From positions 1 to 64,000 of the forward strand of contig CAJUID010000012.1 of the NCBI GenBank assembly GCA_910585905.1: a stretch of DNA of 64,000 bases, given 5' to 3'. Origin of the DNA: an uncultured Lachnospiraceae bacterium (GTDB lineage: Bacteria > Bacillota > Clostridia > Lachnospirales > Lachnospiraceae). Of this stretch, positions 18,742-27,672 are shown piece after piece (positions within the stretch are counted from its first letter, which is position 1; every line of letters begins with the position of its first letter). The notes beneath the pieces were generated by a model. That model saw nothing but the letters and a program-made list of their open reading frames with translations. It was not told where the DNA came from and made no database searches. Both the position numbers and the translations under genes were made by a program.

Positions 18742-21700
18742 ATGAAAATAATATTAATCATAGCAATAGCTTCTCTGTTTGCTTTCTATCTGGGGTATCA
18801 GCCTGCTATCAGGTTTTTACGAAGCTTCAGAACAGCGCCAGAAGGGGAGCAGGGCAGAAAAAAACGCCGGAGAAGGCATAGTGGGGCAGGGCAGATTGAA
18901 GTTTCCTCGGAGCAGGAAAAAAAGATTGGCCTTACGATTTTGGTTGCAGTTATGGCAGTGGCCTTTTTGATAAGGCTGGTCGGGGCGGTTGCATACCGTG
19001 GTTATGAAGTAGATATTAACTGTTTTTTAGCCTGGTCAGATATGATTTTTGAAAACGGCATCGGCAATTTTTACACACTGGATGCATTTACGGATTATCC
19101 ACCTGGCTATATGTATGTGCTGTATGCGATTGGTGCGGTGCGCTCTATTTTTCATATTGCACAGACTTCTGCGTTAAGTATTATTTTAACAAAGTTGCCT
19201 GCTATTTTGTCTGATATGGCAATCGGATGGCTTGTGTATAAGATTGCATGCAAAAAATTTAAGGAGACAGGCGCAGCCTGCATCGCGTGCCTGTTTTTGC
19301 TGACACCTGCAGTTATTTTAGACAGTGCTGTCTGGGCCCAGGTGGATAGTGTATTTACATTGTGCATTATTTTAATGTGCTATTTTCTTACGGAGAAGAA
19401 GCTAATACCTGCCTATTTTATTTTTGCACTTGGCATTTTGATTAAGCCACAGTCGCTTATTTTTACACCAGTATTAATTTATGGTATTGTAGAGCAGATT
19501 TTTATAGAGTCTTACCGCCATGACGATAGGGCGGTGTTTTGGAAAAAGTTCTGGATAAACCTGGGGAGCGGTATTGCTGCAATTCTTTGTATTGGGCTGC
19601 TAATGCTTCCGTTCGGTTTTGAGAGTGCATTAAAACAGTATACAGAGACGTTGGGGTCTTATCCTTATGCTTCCGTAAACGCATATAATTTCTGGACAAT
19701 GATTGGAAGAAACTGGGCAGATCAGACGGAAACGCTGCTGGGGATTGCGTATAAGACATGGGGGATGCTAAGCATCTTTGCTACCGTTATTTTATCGGCA
19801 GTTATTTTCTTCAAAAGTAAGGATTCTCGTTCCAAATATTATTTTACTGCAGCGCTGATTGTTACATGTGTGTTTACGGCTTCTGTGCGCATGCATGAGC
19901 GTTACATTTACCCTGCGGTTATCCTGCTTTTGCTGTGTTTTGCCACAAGGCCAAGGAAAAAATTGTTCCATGCTTTTAATTTTATGGCATTTGGCACCTT
20001 TTTAAATATGGCACATTCCATGTTTTATTTTGACCCGAATAATTTTGATAATATGGCACAGATTCCGATTTTTGTGGGATGTATTATGGTGGCAGTCTGC
20101 ATATATGTTATTTATGTGGCTGTGACATGCTATGCTGGTTATGTTTCTGAACCAGTGGAATATGAAGCGATTCATAGAGAAATGTTGAATATTCCCTGGA
20201 AACATGAGAAAGATAGAAATATTATACAAAAATCAGATAAGCCGATAAAATTTGTTATGCTAGATTTCATTTTTATGGCGGTTATTACATTAGTGTATGC
20301 AGCAGTGGCTTTTTCAAATCTTGGGGACAAGCAGGCGCCGGAGACAGAATATTCTGTTTTGGAAGATGGTGATATTGTGCTTGACTTTGGAAAGAAGGTA
20401 CAGATTAAAAAAATCTGGAATTTCCTCGGATATGCCAATAATCCACAGTACAGGGTGTCTTATTCAAATTCTGCAAAGGATGATGAATGGGCAGAATGTT
20501 ATACGGAAGAATCGCCATTGGATGCCGGTTCGGTCTTTCATTGGAATAACGCGGATCTGGATTTATTTGTGCGCTACGTGTGGATTTCGCCGAGTGACCA
20601 GACATATGAGGATAGCTTAATGGAGCTGGTATTTACGGATGCTGACGGAAATAAGATTCTCCCGGCAAATGCTTCTGATTATCCGGCTTTGTTTGATGAG
20701 CAGGACATATTTACGGGAAGAGCTACTTATAAAAATGGCACGTATTTTGATGAAATATACCATGCTAGAACGGCATATGAGATGATCCATCATCAGTATT
20801 GTTATGAAAATACCCATCCGCCGCTTGGGAAAGTGTTTATTGCGCTTGGCGTGCTGATGTTTGGTATGAATCCGTTTGGATGGCGGTTTATGGGCGCGCT
20901 CTTTGGCGTGTTGATGCTTCCTATTTTTTATCTGTTTGCGAGGAAGCTTTTTAAGAGGCAATGGCTTAGTGTGGTATTGACCGTGCTGTTTGCTTTTGAT
21001 TTTATGCATTATGTACAGACACGTATCGCAACGATTGACGTGTTTGTTACCTTGTTTATCATACTGGCATATTATTTTATGTACTGCTATGCAAGAAAGA
21101 GTTTTTATGACAGCAGCCTGTTAAGCACGTTTGTCCCGCTTGGACTTTGTGGAATTGCTATGGGATTTAGCTGGGCATGCAAATGGACAGGTATTTATGC
21201 GTCGGCTGGATTGTGTGTTATTTTTTTCCTGACTATGATACAGAGGTTCCGTGAATATATCTATGCGTCAAAGCACCCGAATGCGGAAACGGACGGTATT
21301 TACCATCAGCAGATACTTAAAAGCTTTTATCCGAAACTTTTTAAGACAATAGGATTTTGCTGCATCTTTTTTGTGCTAATCCCTGCTGTTATCTATATTT
21401 TGTCCTATATCCCGATGAGTGACGGAACAGATCATGGACTGATTCAAAGGGTAGTGGACAACCAGAGAAATATGTTTGACTACCACAGCAAGCTGGATGC
21501 AACTCATCCATATTCTTCAACCTGGTATGAATGGCCAATGATGAAACGCCCAATCTGGTTTTATTCCGGGGAGGTTAGCGAAACTGTAAAAGAGGGAATT
21601 AGTTCCTTTGGCAACCCTCTTGTATGGTGGGCAGGCATTCCAGCGTTTGTTATGGTATTATATTTTGGCTTTGTAGAAGATGACAGGAAAGGAAGGTATT

Positions 21701-22008
21701 TGGTATTTAGTTACTTGTCCCAGTATTTACCGTGGGTATTTATAGGAAGGGTTGTGTTTATCTATCATTATTTCCCTAGTGTACCGTTTGTGGTTTTGAT
21801 GGTTGGGTACTGTATGAACAAGATGGTGGAATGGAGGCCGAAGCTAAAACCGGTTATGTTTGTCTATGCAGGTCTGGCAGTGGTGTTGTTTGCAATGTTC
21901 TATCCAGTGCTGACAGGTATTCCTGTTGGAGTGGAATATGTTAAGACTTATTTGAAATGGTTTGAGAGCTGGGTATTGATTGGCAGTGTATTCCCATGGA
22001 TTCCATAG
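18742..22008 (+). CDS. Fused GT-C glycosyltransferase / protein mannosyltransferase
   Basis: A 1088-residue multipass protein joining two GT-C enzymes. The N-terminal half (60-480) has DIN (91-93) in the first outer loop and TDYPPGYMYV, typical of lipid-phosphate-sugar-dependent transferases. Residues about 538-640 form an outer, beta-rich, discoidin-like insert (VLDFGKKVQIKKIW, FVRYVWIS). The C-terminal half is PMT-like, with the catalytic FDEIYHARTAYE loop (D670, E671), HPPLGK, and RIATIDVF. PMT enzymes mannosylate Ser/Thr proteins on the outer face of the membrane. Separate genes are the rule; the fusion suggests coupled sugar addition. Its RBS is GGAGG 8 nt upstream. Confidence 0.88.
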   Translation: MKIILIIAIASLFAFYLGYQPAIRFLRSFRTAPEGEQGRKKRRRRHSGAGQIEVSSEQEKKIGLTILVAVMAVAFLIRLVGAVAYRGYEVDINCFLAWSDMIFENGIGNFYTLDAFTDYPPGYMYVLYAIGAVRSIFHIAQTSALSIILTKLPAILSDMAIGWLVYKIACKKFKETGAACIACLFLLTPAVILDSAVWAQVDSVFTLCIILMCYFLTEKKLIPAYFIFALGILIKPQSLIFTPVLIYGIVEQIFIESYRHDDRAVFWKKFWINLGSGIAAILCIGLLMLPFGFESALKQYTETLGSYPYASVNAYNFWTMIGRNWADQTETLLGIAYKTWGMLSIFATVILSAVIFFKSKDSRSKYYFTAALIVTCVFTASVRMHERYIYPAVILLLLCFATRPRKKLFHAFNFMAFGTFLNMAHSMFYFDPNNFDNMAQIPIFVGCIMVAVCIYVIYVAVTCYAGYVSEPVEYEAIHREMLNIPWKHEKDRNIIQKSDKPIKFVMLDFIFMAVITLVYAAVAFSNLGDKQAPETEYSVLEDGDIVLDFGKKVQIKKIWNFLGYANNPQYRVSYSNSAKDDEWAECYTEESPLDAGSVFHWNNADLDLFVRYVWISPSDQTYEDSLMELVFTDADGNKILPANASDYPALFDEQDIFTGRATYKNGTYFDEIYHARTAYEMIHHQYCYENTHPPLGKVFIALGVLMFGMNPFGWRFMGALFGVLMLPIFYLFARKLFKRQWLSVVLTVLFAFDFMHYVQTRIATIDVFVTLFIILAYYFMYCYARKSFYDSSLLSTFVPLGLCGIAMGFSWACKWTGIYASAGLCVIFFLTMIQRFREYIYASKHPNAETDGIYHQQILKSFYPKLFKTIGFCCIFFVLIPAVIYILSYIPMSDGTDHGLIQRVVDNQRNMFDYHSKLDATHPYSSTWYEWPMMKRPIWFYSGEVSETVKEGISSFGNPLVWWAGIPAFVMVLYFGFVEDDRKGRYLVFSYLSQYLPWVFIGRVVFIYHYFPSVPFVVLMVGYCMNKMVEWRPKLKPVMFVYAGLAVVLFAMFYPVLTGIPVGVEYVKTYLKWFESWVLIGSVFPWIP

Positions 22009-22021
22009 ATTGGAGGAGAAA

Positions 22022-23464
22022 ATGAGCAGTAAAATCAGAAATTGTGTCAAAGAACTGGCAAAAAGCGGGGATCCGAAAAAGCTGATTCCAGAATATGTGA
22101 AGCAGTCTATGCGGATTTATAACAATTTTGCCGAAATGCAGTTTATGATGGAATATTATACATTTTATGAAATCTTTCAGGAGGGGACAAACCCATATAT
22201 GGAATCTGAAAAAGAGACCGCAGAAACATTGCATAAAATGGTAAGAACTTATTATGAAGCGGAACCGTCAGAGGTGCAGTTAAAAGAGATGGCAGAGGAG
22301 TTGTTGGCACTTCGCCAGGTTGTTTTGGACAAAATGCAGGTGTTGACTGCCTATACAGATTGCTTTGTAGTTTATGAATATGTTTTAAATCGTATACAGT
22401 ATCGCTTTGATGATATGGAGACAATGCCGGAGGACAGTGTGTTTGCACAGGGGTTGGTAGAGTATATTTTTTCTGGTGAAGATAATACGGCGGTTAGTGA
22501 TAATATCCGCGTGATGCTTGGCCAGCTTCCGGTTCGGATTGCACGGAGTCGCTATTTCGACTGGCTAAGGAACAGTATTTCAATCTATATTGGGAGTGAC
22601 AAGGACTCGCTGGATAGTTTCTTATATATGTTTCGAATGGGTGCCATGATGTATCAAGATGAACATATGAAAGAGCATTATACAGAGTTTGTGCCTGTAC
22701 TTGAGGAGTTGGCTGCTCTGGATTTTGAAAAGTTTGACCGGGATATGTACCAGATTTATGAGGAGAAGATTTTGGCAAATGCATCGAAGTTAAATGATAT
22801 ATCAGAGCTTCTTTTACAGCTTGGCCATTTAATCAATGAAATGTACAGTATCTGCGCTTCTGCAGGGCACGCAGAGGAAAAAAAGGAGAATGATGCGGTA
22901 CGGCTTGTAATCCGGGGGATTAATGCATTGTTCCTTCTAAACGGCAGCGATGTGTGGAAATACAGTGGTGAAGAGCATGTTGGAACGGAAGAGGAAAAAT
23001 TGGCTTGGCTAGGGGAGCAGTTTGAACACGTAGAAGGCAAGTTGGAAACTATTTATAATAGTGTCAATGTATGTGGGGCATCCTTGGAGGAGGTTATGGG
23101 AAGCCAGAAAGAAATGATCACATCCTTGGGACTTTCAGAAGATTTCAAAATTTTAGAGAACTTGTCTTTCTTGTCATCAGATAGTGTTTTTGCAAATTTA
23201 GAAGAGAATAGACAGGACGAGATTGTGACAGAGAAGTTTGCAGAAGAAACCGCGGATGCCCTGATTGCTGAGTGCAAGTCATTTTTTCAAGGAAAAAGCA
23301 GGATGTTGCGGAGGGCAGTGATGGCAAATACGCTTGGGGTAATGCCAATTCAATTCCATTCGCAAGAGGAAGTGGCAGATTATGTAGTAGATTCATTGCA
23401 GCAATGTGATGATGAGGCCGAGAAGTATGTGGCAAAACAGCTTTTGCTGGAGATTATGCAATAA
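22022..23464 (+). CDS. Unrecognised acidic helical protein
   Basis: A 480-residue protein with no signal peptide or membrane helix; almost wholly charged helical segments (for example KEMAEELLALRQVVLDKMQV) with strong Glu content. I do not recognise a family with certainty; it has the look of lineage-specific Lachnospiraceae proteins of unknown function. The start at 22022 is supported by GGAGGA 4 nt upstream. It lies 13 bp after the mannosyltransferase and 12 bp before a small unknown protein, so it belongs to the operon that ends with the sporulation protein YtfJ. Confidence 0.8.
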   Translation: MSSKIRNCVKELAKSGDPKKLIPEYVKQSMRIYNNFAEMQFMMEYYTFYEIFQEGTNPYMESEKETAETLHKMVRTYYEAEPSEVQLKEMAEELLALRQVVLDKMQVLTAYTDCFVVYEYVLNRIQYRFDDMETMPEDSVFAQGLVEYIFSGEDNTAVSDNIRVMLGQLPVRIARSRYFDWLRNSISIYIGSDKDSLDSFLYMFRMGAMMYQDEHMKEHYTEFVPVLEELAALDFEKFDRDMYQIYEEKILANASKLNDISELLLQLGHLINEMYSICASAGHAEEKKENDAVRLVIRGINALFLLNGSDVWKYSGEEHVGTEEEKLAWLGEQFEHVEGKLETIYNSVNVCGASLEEVMGSQKEMITSLGLSEDFKILENLSFLSSDSVFANLEENRQDEIVTEKFAEETADALIAECKSFFQGKSRMLRRAVMANTLGVMPIQFHSQEEVADYVVDSLQQCDDEAEKYVAKQLLLEIMQ

Positions 23465-23476
23465 GGAGAATACATA

Positions 23477-23818
23477 GTGTTTCATTGGAATGCAGGACTC
23501 TATATGGATGAAAAAGTAAAGAAAAAGCCAGGCCGTTACCGAAAGATTGTGGAGGGCAGTAAAATTGTCAGAGGCTGTTTTTGTATTACACTGCCTGCCA
23601 ATGAAAATAATTGCATGGATATCTATTCTTCAAGGGAATTTTGGTTTCAGTATTATAGAGAAAAAAATATAGAAATCATAGGGCTGGCGGCAAACCAGGC
23701 GGGGGTAGAGCAAATTATCTGCCAGATGGCACAGGATATTATGCGTGAGTTTGGAGAAATGAATGCAGAAAGCGTCAAGGCCTATTTTGGGGCAGAAAAA
23801 GGGGAGGATGTCAGATGA
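23477..23818 (+). CDS. Small unknown protein with GTG start
   Basis: A 113-residue soluble protein I do not recognise. GTG at 23477 is preceded by AAGGAGAA at good spacing; the first ATG (23504) has no ribosome site, and the residues between (FHWNAGLYMDE) read like protein. Mixed alpha/beta composition, with a KKKPGRYRKIVEGSK basic patch near the N-terminus. Its stop overlaps the next start as ATGA, so translation is probably coupled to the DUF2953 protein. Confidence 0.75.
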   Translation: MFHWNAGLYMDEKVKKKPGRYRKIVEGSKIVRGCFCITLPANENNCMDIYSSREFWFQYYREKNIEIIGLAANQAGVEQIICQMAQDIMREFGEMNAESVKAYFGAEKGEDVR

Positions 23819-24801
23819 GTGTGGTATTATCAGTAATAGGGACTGTTTTGTCCGTGTTACTTAAAATAATACTTGTTCTGCTTTTGTTGCTCTTTTTTCT
23901 GCTTCTTTGCCCAATCTGTTATAAAGGGGAGGCGGACTTCCATAAAGAGGTCACAGCAAAAGGAAGGGTATACTGGCTATGTGGTCTGCTCTATATATCT
24001 TTTGCATATCGGGATGGCAGTTTTGGAAGTAAGATACGATTTTTTGGAATAGATGTACAGAGAATTTTTGCTGGCATGGCAAAGAAAAGGAATCAAAGGG
24101 CAACAGCAAAGAAGCGGAAACATCCTAAGAAGAAACCACAGAAACAATATCCAGTGGAAGAGCCAGTTAGACAGCAAGAGAGAAAATTGGATGAAACTGT
24201 CAGTGACCTTAATGATTCAAATAGGGAAAAGGAAAGCAGAGTTAAGGACCGTGAAGTTTATGAAGTGGAACAAATACTAGAAAAAGATTCTGAAGAAGAA
24301 GTGGAAGCCTTTTGGCACAGATTGCCTTTTTATTTATTTTGGAAGAAGCTGGTCAAGTTTTGCCAGGCTGTGCGACAGTTTTATTCTTCGATGCGTTCCA
24401 TTTTCCAGAAAATCCGAAAAAAGGTGGAGTGGTTCGGTGAGGCAAAAATATTTTGGTATTCAGAAAATACACAGAGAATGGTTTGCATCCTAAAGGATAA
24501 TGTGTTACATTTATGGAGAAAATTAAAGCCAAAAGTATTTCGGGGAAACATTGTATTTGGGACAGGAGACCCATGCCTGACAGGACAGATACTTGGGCTG
24601 GCGGCAATTTTTTATGCGTCATGTGGCCGAGGAATACAGGTTACACCGGATTTTGAGGAGAAGAGATTGGAAGGGCATTTAATGATTCGGGGAAGAATTT
24701 CTCTGATCACAATTGGAATGATACTGATTCGTATATTCCTTCGCGGCGAATGGGGCCGATTTAGAAGGGAAGCAGAGCAATTAATGAAGGAGGCATTGTA
24801 A
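23815..24801 (+). CDS. DUF2953 membrane protein (YtfI-like)
   Basis: A 328-residue protein with an N-terminal membrane segment (residues 2-32, strongly Leu/Val rich), a long basic then acidic low-complexity stretch (about 85-165) and a C-terminal DUF2953 region recognisable from FGTGDPCLTGQILGLAA followed by VTPDFEEKRLEG. In Bacillus the homologue ytfI sits next to ytfJ, exactly as here, and the two are made in sporulation. Overlaps of 4 bp upstream and 1 bp downstream imply translational coupling. Precise role unknown. Confidence 0.88.
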   Translation: MSVVLSVIGTVLSVLLKIILVLLLLLFFLLLCPICYKGEADFHKEVTAKGRVYWLCGLLYISFAYRDGSFGSKIRFFGIDVQRIFAGMAKKRNQRATAKKRKHPKKKPQKQYPVEEPVRQQERKLDETVSDLNDSNREKESRVKDREVYEVEQILEKDSEEEVEAFWHRLPFYLFWKKLVKFCQAVRQFYSSMRSIFQKIRKKVEWFGEAKIFWYSENTQRMVCILKDNVLHLWRKLKPKVFRGNIVFGTGDPCLTGQILGLAAIFYASCGRGIQVTPDFEEKRLEGHLMIRGRISLITIGMILIRIFLRGEWGRFRREAEQLMKEAL

Positions 24802-25184
24802 TGGGAGAAAATAATTTTAAAGGGACGGTTGATTCGTTATTTAAAGGTATGGAGGGCTTTATTACCAGCAAGACCGTAGTGGGGGATGCTGTCAGGTTTG
24901 ATGATGGCACGATTATCCTCCCGCTGGTAGATGTGAGTTTTGGCGTTGGGGCAGGAGCGTTTTCTGGCCAGGGCGGTTCGACGAAAAAGGACAATGGAGC
25001 CGGCGCGATGGGTGGAAGAATCCAGCCGAGTGCGATTTTGGTAATTAAAAATGGAGAAACGAAACTGGTAAATGTGAAAAATCAGGATGGGCTTACCAAG
25101 GTGCTTGATATGGTTCCAGATTTGATTGATAAGTTTTCAAAAGACAAGAAGAAGGATGTTGTAGATGAGGCGGAAGAACAATAG
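24801..25184 (+). CDS. ytfJ: Sporulation protein YtfJ/GerW
   Basis: A 127-residue protein that begins with a helical segment, then IITSKTVVGDAVRFDDGTII and the glycine-rich FGVGAGAFSGQGG typical of YtfJ/GerW, ending in an acidic Lys/Asp tail. GerW-type proteins are forespore products needed for proper germination in Bacillus. The gene overlaps the DUF2953 stop by one base. Its presence supports a spore-forming host. Confidence 0.93.
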   Translation: MGENNFKGTVDSLFKGMEGFITSKTVVGDAVRFDDGTIILPLVDVSFGVGAGAFSGQGGSTKKDNGAGAMGGRIQPSAILVIKNGETKLVNVKNQDGLTKVLDMVPDLIDKFSKDKKKDVVDEAEEQ

Positions 25185-25189
25185 CTATA

Positions 25190-25275
25190 CAGTCGATTTC
25201 AGGAAAAGTGCCAGAATCTTATGTGCAAGCACAATGATTCTGTTCTTTTCTGAAATTAACCGTGAATAGTAATTC
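25190..25275. repeat. Dispersed hairpin-plus-tail repeat, copy 2
   Basis: An imperfect long hairpin (ATTTCAGGAAAAG.. with CTTTTCTGAAAT, and CAGAATC with GATTCTG nested inside, capped by TGTGC-AA-GCACA) is followed by the tail TCTGAAATTAACCGTGAATA (25247-25266). The tail matches the 12.5-kb copy at most positions. It lies after ytfJ, so it may terminate that operon. Confidence 0.6.
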
Positions 25276-25312
25276 TTCTTATTGCTGCCGTTACAAAATT
25301 CTGTAAAAATAC

Positions 25313-25341
25313 TTGACCTTTTGGAGATATTATTATAAAAT
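25313..25341 (+). promoter_or_regulatory. Promoter of the tRNA-Thr gene
   Basis: TTGACC (25313-25318) and TAAAAT (25336-25341) are separated by 17 nt, and the tRNA begins 11 nt after the -10, the expected distance for a stable-RNA promoter. Confidence 0.6.
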
Positions 25342-25351
25342 ACTATTCAGT

Positions 25352-25424
25352 GCTGAAATAGCTCAGTTGGTAGAGCACTTCACTCGTAATGAAGGGGTCG
25401 TGGGTTCAAGTCCCATTTTCAGCT
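25352..25424 (+). tRNA. tRNA-Thr (anticodon CGT)
   Basis: A complete cloverleaf can be drawn: acceptor GCTGAAA/TTTCAGC, D arm GCTC..GAGC, anticodon stem CTTCA/TGAAG around loop CTCGTAA with anticodon CGT, and T arm GTGGG-TTCAAGT-CCCA(T). CGT reads the ACG threonine codon. The CCA end is not encoded and must be added after transcription. It is a lone tRNA with its own promoter and terminator. Confidence 0.95.
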
Positions 25425-25477
25425 TAAATTAAAATGCACCGAATTGCCGAAAAGGGCGTTCGGTGCATTTTAATTTA
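25425..25477. terminator. Long perfect terminator hairpin after the tRNA
   Basis: A 19-bp perfect inverted repeat (25425-25443 against 25459-25477), with a 15-nt loop. The A-rich left arm and T-rich right arm make it work in both directions, ending the tRNA on the plus strand and the YhgE operon arriving on the minus strand. It starts within two bases of the tRNA 3' end. Confidence 0.85.
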
Positions 25478-25546
25478 TGATATGGCCGTGTATCAATTTG
25501 CGGCCTTTTATCTTTTCAAAGGAAACGGTATTAATAGGAAGAATGG

Positions 25547-27193
25547 TTATACAATCAGATCACTTTTTTCTTTGCTCTTTTCAATGCGCTCATTGATTCC
25601 AATAAAAGGTTTTTTCAAAAGCAATCCGGCTGCAAGTGCCCCGACAGCAAATAGTATTAATTTGCCAAGAGCAATCCAATAATCATTTTTGTACATTCCG
25701 GCAACACATTCCCTAAGTGCTGTCATGCAGTACGGAAAGGGGAGGAACTGATAAACGTTCTGGTATATGGCAGGGAGTACCTCTTTTGGGAAAGTTCCGC
25801 CGGTGCCGGCGACCTGAATTACCATAATAACAACTGCAAGGGCTTCACCGACATTTCCAAATACAAATACCAATGCATAAATTAGCAGGGTAAATACAAA
25901 ACTGCTGACGGCAGATGCAAACCAGAATAAAAATGGATGTTGGCACTGAATTTCTAAAAAGAATAGATTGCCCAATACACAAATCAACGTCTGAATCTGT
26001 CCAATCAAGAAAAATATCGTGTAGCGTCCAAAAAATTCTTCATATACCTTAAATGGTTTTTCCTTTTCAAAAGGATGCACTTTTGTGTGGATAATTGCGA
26101 CAAGAATCAGCGAACCCACCCAGATTGCAAGGACAGAATAAAACGGTGCCATTGCAGAACCGTAATTTTTGGTTTTATAGACGGGCACAGTTTTTAAATC
26201 CACTGGTGAGGAGAAGTAGCCGCCGATTGCTTCAGGTTGGTTTTTAAGGACAGAAAGAATACTTTGTAATTGTTCACTGTCCTCTGTTCCAATTATTTCC
26301 AGTTTGGTTTGCCGTACTGTTTGTTGCAGGTCTTTTAAAAGCTTAATTGATTGTGCCAGGCTATTTCCGCCAGTTTCTAAGACTTCTGCGTAGTCTGCCA
26401 GACGGATGCTGGCAGTCTGTAGCCCGGTGAGCTTGAATGTACCAGAGGAGAGCAGCGATAGATCCTGCTGTAAATCGGATACCATCTTTTTGGAAAGTTT
26501 ACCAAGGGTTGCAACGGAATCTTTGGTGGACTCCGCGGCATAGTTAGCCGCATTTAGGGAAGCGATATAGTGTTTAATTTCGTTTTCTATGCTCTCTAGT
26601 TTTTCTGCCGCTGTAGTACGGATTGAACTTTGTTCTTCTATGTTTTTTAGAGAATCTCCTATTTTAGTAATAATTTCTGTAATTGTGCTAAAGACAGTAC
26701 GATTTACCTGTGTTTCCACAGCATTTTTGGCCTTTGAAGTAATTTTTGTAGCAATTGCATTCTTTTTCTCATTTTCATAGTAGGAGATAGTTCCTCCGTC
26801 TAGATTTCCTTCTGCAATACCAGAGATACTTTTTGTAAAATTCTCAGGAATCACCAGAGCTGCATAGTAGCTGCCATTGTATACACCATTGATTGCGGTT
26901 CGTTCATCTTTTGGAAAGACCCATCCAATCGTAGTGTTCTCTCCCAATGATTCTGTAATGGAGCTGCCGATACACAGTTTAAGCCTTCCGACTGTGATGC
27001 CGGTGTCTTTGGAAAAGACAGCAATTTTTAAATTTGAAGTGGCATCTTCAAGATAAGGATCCCAGTTAGACAAAATATTAAACCATGCATAGAGGGAGGG
27101 GAGCACACATAAACCAATTACAAGAACTATTGCTACTACATTTGTAGATATGTTTCGGAAATCATTTCTTGCTATTTTCCAAATATTTTTCAT
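25547..27193 (-). CDS. YhgE/Pip-family membrane protein
   Basis: A 548-residue protein: membrane helix at 18-38 followed by the signature LPSLYAWFNILSNWDPY, then a large outer domain with coiled-coil segments (about 150-330), and five or six membrane helices at the C-terminus of ABC-2-permease type. YhgE/Pip proteins act as phage-infection receptors in lactococci and accompany surface or type VII secretion systems in others; transport of an unknown substrate is likely. The start (27193) has AGGAG 9 nt upstream and overlaps the preceding gene by 4 bp. A longer relative lies two genes upstream in the same operon. Confidence 0.9.
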   Translation of the reverse strand: MKNIWKIARNDFRNISTNVVAIVLVIGLCVLPSLYAWFNILSNWDPYLEDATSNLKIAVFSKDTGITVGRLKLCIGSSITESLGENTTIGWVFPKDERTAINGVYNGSYYAALVIPENFTKSISGIAEGNLDGGTISYYENEKKNAIATKITSKAKNAVETQVNRTVFSTITEIITKIGDSLKNIEEQSSIRTTAAEKLESIENEIKHYIASLNAANYAAESTKDSVATLGKLSKKMVSDLQQDLSLLSSGTFKLTGLQTASIRLADYAEVLETGGNSLAQSIKLLKDLQQTVRQTKLEIIGTEDSEQLQSILSVLKNQPEAIGGYFSSPVDLKTVPVYKTKNYGSAMAPFYSVLAIWVGSLILVAIIHTKVHPFEKEKPFKVYEEFFGRYTIFFLIGQIQTLICVLGNLFFLEIQCQHPFLFWFASAVSSFVFTLLIYALVFVFGNVGEALAVVIMVIQVAGTGGTFPKEVLPAIYQNVYQFLPFPYCMTALRECVAGMYKNDYWIALGKLILFAVGALAAGLLLKKPFIGINERIEKSKEKSDLIV

Positions 27194-27642
27194 GGCTGCT
27201 CTCCTTTCTTTTGCTTATCGTTTTCTGATAAGTGCCTCATTTTTATCATATCTTCTATTTTTTTTCGGGGTGGCAGGCTTTCTTCCCATTCTTTTAAGAT
27301 ATCTAAAATATTTTCTTCAAAATCATCCAGTTTGCCGCCAATCAGTGTCTCGGTTTCCATATCTGAGTTTTCGCTTATTTTTGCAATCCTTTCTTGTATC
27401 TGGAAGTCTAGATATTCAATATAGATTAGATAGGCGGACAGTAAAAACATTGATGCAATCCAGAGGGTTAGGAAGATAACCTTACCGCTTTCTGTAAAAA
27501 AGGCCAATGCCAAAAAGACCAGAGGAATAAAGATAATATATTTAATGCCGTTTTGGATATGTACTTGGTTGCGGTTGTGGATTTCCTGTTGTTGCTTTAG
27601 TAGCTCTTGATACATCTTTTCATATTTATCTTGATTTTTCAT
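27190..27642 (-). CDS. Small membrane protein between two YhgE proteins
   Basis: A 150-residue protein: an N-terminal charged helix (Glu/Gln/Lys rich), two closely spaced membrane helices (about 34-75) and an acidic helical C-terminus. I do not recognise the family. Because its stop overlaps the next YhgE gene by 4 bp and it is 30 bp behind the other, it is probably a partner of the two large proteins. RBS: GGGGGA 6-7 nt upstream. Confidence 0.8.
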   Translation of the reverse strand: MKNQDKYEKMYQELLKQQQEIHNRNQVHIQNGIKYIIFIPLVFLALAFFTESGKVIFLTLWIASMFLLSAYLIYIEYLDFQIQERIAKISENSDMETETLIGGKLDDFEENILDILKEWEESLPPRKKIEDMIKMRHLSENDKQKKGEQP

Positions 27643-27672
27643 ATATGATCCCCCTAATGCATTTTTTACATC

